From Spirochaetales bacterium (GTDB taxonomy: Bacteria; Spirochaetota; Spirochaetia; Sphaerochaetales; Sphaerochaetaceae): a stretch of 8,093 nt of DNA. The notes beneath the pieces are model-generated. The model was not told the origin of the DNA. It worked only from the letters and a program-made list of their open reading frames with translations, and made no database searches. The translations under genes and the position numbers were made by a program. The stretch's first letter is position 1; each line of letters opens with the position of its first letter. Below, in pieces: positions 6,427 through 8,093 of the stretch. The DNA lies in NCBI GenBank assembly GCA_022771185.1, contig JALFCJ010000023.1:1-8093 (forward strand). The letters are read 5' to 3'.

Positions 6427-6746
6427 CAATATTAAACATCAATTCCAATGTGCCGGTTATGATATCATGTCTTTATATATAATAGAACGTTTTATCAGGA
6501 TAACCTAAACACTCCATTTTATTTTGATGATGAAGAAATATCCTAAATATAGAAAAATACTACGATACTGATATCAACACATCAAACATCGCTCTATGTC
6601 AAAATATTTTCTCCAAAAGGGTGAAGGAACAGACAGTAATAAAAATCACTTATTTCTCTTCATTAGAAATGAACCTCTTTCTTATACTTCTATAGTCAAC
6701 CCTTTCTTGTATTTTCCAGTTTTAATCCAATTGAGGTGTCAGCCTA
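6427..6746. other. AT-rich intergenic stretch upstream of hsdR, no gene seen
   Basis: About 320 bases with no reading frame worth calling. It holds short inverted repeats: ATGATATCAT at 6459-6468 (perfect palindrome), TTATC-AG-GATAA at about 6494-6505, and TTCATT-AGA-AATGAA at 6659-6673. A TTGACA on the minus strand (6602-6597) has no matching -10 box at 16-18 bases. I could not assign a clear terminator for the outer-membrane protein gene, which ends at 6747. The palindromes may be chance in AT-rich DNA or regulator sites for the hsd promoter. Confidence 0.5.
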
Positions 6747-8093
6747 TCAGAGGGTAAACGAGTATTTAGATCCTAAAGCAATCTGAAGGTTGGATCTATT
6801 TACACCTTCTTGGTTTCTATAGTTCCATTTATAGGAGAAAGATGCTCCAAGATATAAGTCTAAAGATGAAAGAAAATGAAGTTTCAGCTCAGAAGAGAGC
6901 GATAATGTATGCTCAACAATCCCTGTCGGTGACATAGCATTTATTGTTTCTGCCGTTCTCATATCTTCAAAGGTATAATTGATAAATGCTGATCCTCTCC
7001 CCTTCTCCCCATGAGCCATATATTGAATCCTGGAATTAAGTTCAATATTTCTCAGATTATCATAATAGAAACCTATAGCTCCTACTATTGAGTCCGGGCC
7101 ATAGATGTAGCCAGACCACGCAATATCGTTGACTAGGTTTTCTGTATTTGAGTAATAGCCGACAAGCCAATCCTGAGACCAAGCATATTTACTAGTCTTT
7201 GTGTTGGTAATAGAACCATCAGCATTGTAGTACTTGGCATTTAGATACATTGCAGGACTTGTATATACACCTTCAAGGAAGATTGTCGTCCTTCCTGATA
7301 GAATAATATCGGAGTACGAAATATTCATGAGCGTAGCCCAACCGTTTGGATCTACATCATCTGTATGCCCTTCTATTTCATCTTTTCCTTGGAACTGATC
7401 TAAGCACCCTTCAAGATAGATATTCCATTTCTCATTGGGAGAAAAAGAAATATTTAAGGCCATCATATTGTTCCCTTCTAATATCTTATACTCTTTCATA
7501 TTGTAATACTGGTGAAGAAAAGCAAATGGATTAAGAAGTCTTATATCAAATGGAGAATCCGTATCTATCATGTTTGGAAATGAGATACCCACTTTCATCT
7601 TCCCGAACAAAGAAATCTCCCATAATGGAGTAAATCTAATCTGATGATAGCCTGAAAATCTAGAAGAAATAAGTCCAAAAGGTGATTCTGTATCCCTTAC
7701 TTTTCCATGAGAAGAGTCAAAATGTGTAAGATTAAGAAAGATTCCCATACTATCTGAGAAAAAGCCAGCTTTCAGAAACTCTTGGAAGTTTAGGTTGTCA
7801 CCAAGAATTGTACTTCCTGTGAAACCTTCACCTAATGATACTCCAGCTCTTCCAATGATCAATGATAGATTATCAGTTCCAACGCTTACGCCTGCCCGTC
7901 TTGGCTCCTCCTCCGAACTGGAAGAAAAAGAGAAGTTATAGAAGAAACCTTGATCAAAGATATCATTCCTTAGATAGTCTATGCCTTTCCCCATTCTGAA
8001 GATGCCATATGCATAGTCGTGAATGCCGAATTCCAACTTAAAGCCAAAGAGAGGATCTCTATCCTTCATCTTACGTATTTCCCATTCTCTGTC
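6747..8093 (-). CDS. Outer-membrane beta-barrel protein, probably capsule assembly Wzi-like (5'-truncated by window edge)
   Basis: The frame stays open past the ATG at 8069 to the window edge (DREWEIRK before that Met), so the true start and any signal peptide lie outside. The 448 residues present alternate polar and hydrophobic/aromatic residues with turns of D, N and G, as in beta strands, and end in the strand-like KYSFTL, as outer-membrane barrels do. The segment GRAGVSLGEGFTGSTILGDN (73-92 from the ATG) and a later one (SGYHQIRFTPLWEISLFG, then LLNPFAFLHQYYN) follow the order seen in the Wzi capsule-assembly family, where GR-WGPG-G-L-LSDN and H-R-F-P-LEIG-LNP-F occur. The match is partial, so an uncharacterised barrel of another family is possible. 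Wzi proteins sit in the outer membrane and help hold or assemble surface polysaccharide. Sampled GC is near 37%, below hsdR and hsdM. No functional link to the hsd operon is seen. Confidence 0.6.
   Translation of the reverse strand, partial: DREWEIRKMKDRDPLFGFKLEFGIHDYAYGIFRMGKGIDYLRNDIFDQGFFYNFSFSSSSEEEPRRAGVSVGTDNLSLIIGRAGVSLGEGFTGSTILGDNLNFQEFLKAGFFSDSMGIFLNLTHFDSSHGKVRDTESPFGLISSRFSGYHQIRFTPLWEISLFGKMKVGISFPNMIDTDSPFDIRLLNPFAFLHQYYNMKEYKILEGNNMMALNISFSPNEKWNIYLEGCLDQFQGKDEIEGHTDDVDPNGWATLMNISYSDIILSGRTTIFLEGVYTSPAMYLNAKYYNADGSITNTKTSKYAWSQDWLVGYYSNTENLVNDIAWSGYIYGPDSIVGAIGFYYDNLRNIELNSRIQYMAHGEKGRGSAFINYTFEDMRTAETINAMSPTGIVEHTLSLSSELKLHFLSSLDLYLGASFSYKWNYRNQEGVNRSNLQIALGSKYSFTL

Noticed and set aside
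6573..6602. Second promoter upstream of hsdR starting from TTGACA at 6602-6597
   Set aside because: No acceptable -10 box occurs at 16-18 bases, and the promoter at 6397-6426 is much better placed.
1..8093. A CRISPR array, insertion sequence or an undescribed defence gene nested with the hsd operon
   Set aside because: No regularly spaced short repeats, no transposase frame, and no extra gene between hsdR, hsdM and hsdS (gaps of 17 bases and a TTGA overlap). The system is a standard three-gene type I set.

Overview
The window carries a complete type I restriction-modification operon (hsdR-hsdM-hsdS, minus strand, about 5.5 kb). It is flanked by the 3' end of pdxT and a tRNA-Pro(CGG) gene on the left, and by a large outer-membrane beta-barrel gene, cut by the window edge, on the right. 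The barrel protein points to a diderm (Gram-negative-type) bacterium. Its Wzi-like character and the general composition would suit a host-associated spirochaete, but the sequence alone does not fix the taxon and I hold that only weakly.

Layout, left to right. Positions 2-379 (+): C-terminal two thirds of PdxT, the glutaminase of pyridoxal phosphate synthase, followed by its own hairpin terminator. Positions 427-539 (+): a good promoter and tRNA-Pro with anticodon CGG and no encoded CCA. Positions 590-624: a hairpin that can serve as terminator on both strands. Positions 625-850: a gene-free stretch. Positions 851-6374 (-): hsdS, hsdM and hsdR, transcribed in the order R, M, S from a promoter at 6397-6426. 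Positions 6427-6746: AT-rich, gene-free. Positions 6747-8093 (-): partial outer-membrane protein.

The three hsd genes encode all parts of a type I enzyme. HsdS (two target recognition domains) selects a bipartite DNA target, HsdM methylates adenine in it, and HsdR cuts unmethylated DNA after ATP-driven translocation. All expected catalytic motifs are present and no frame is broken, so the system looks functional. HsdR most resembles the EcoEI-type (type IB) family. hsdM and hsdS are joined by a TTGA stop/start overlap behind a strong Shine-Dalgarno sequence.

No unknown defence system is evident. The points most worth a second look are a charged, roughly 45-residue insertion in the HsdR motor, the near-identical direct repeats and sharply AT-rich recognition domains of hsdS, a P-to-G change in a usually conserved HsdM segment, and a possible decayed coding remnant beside the tRNA.
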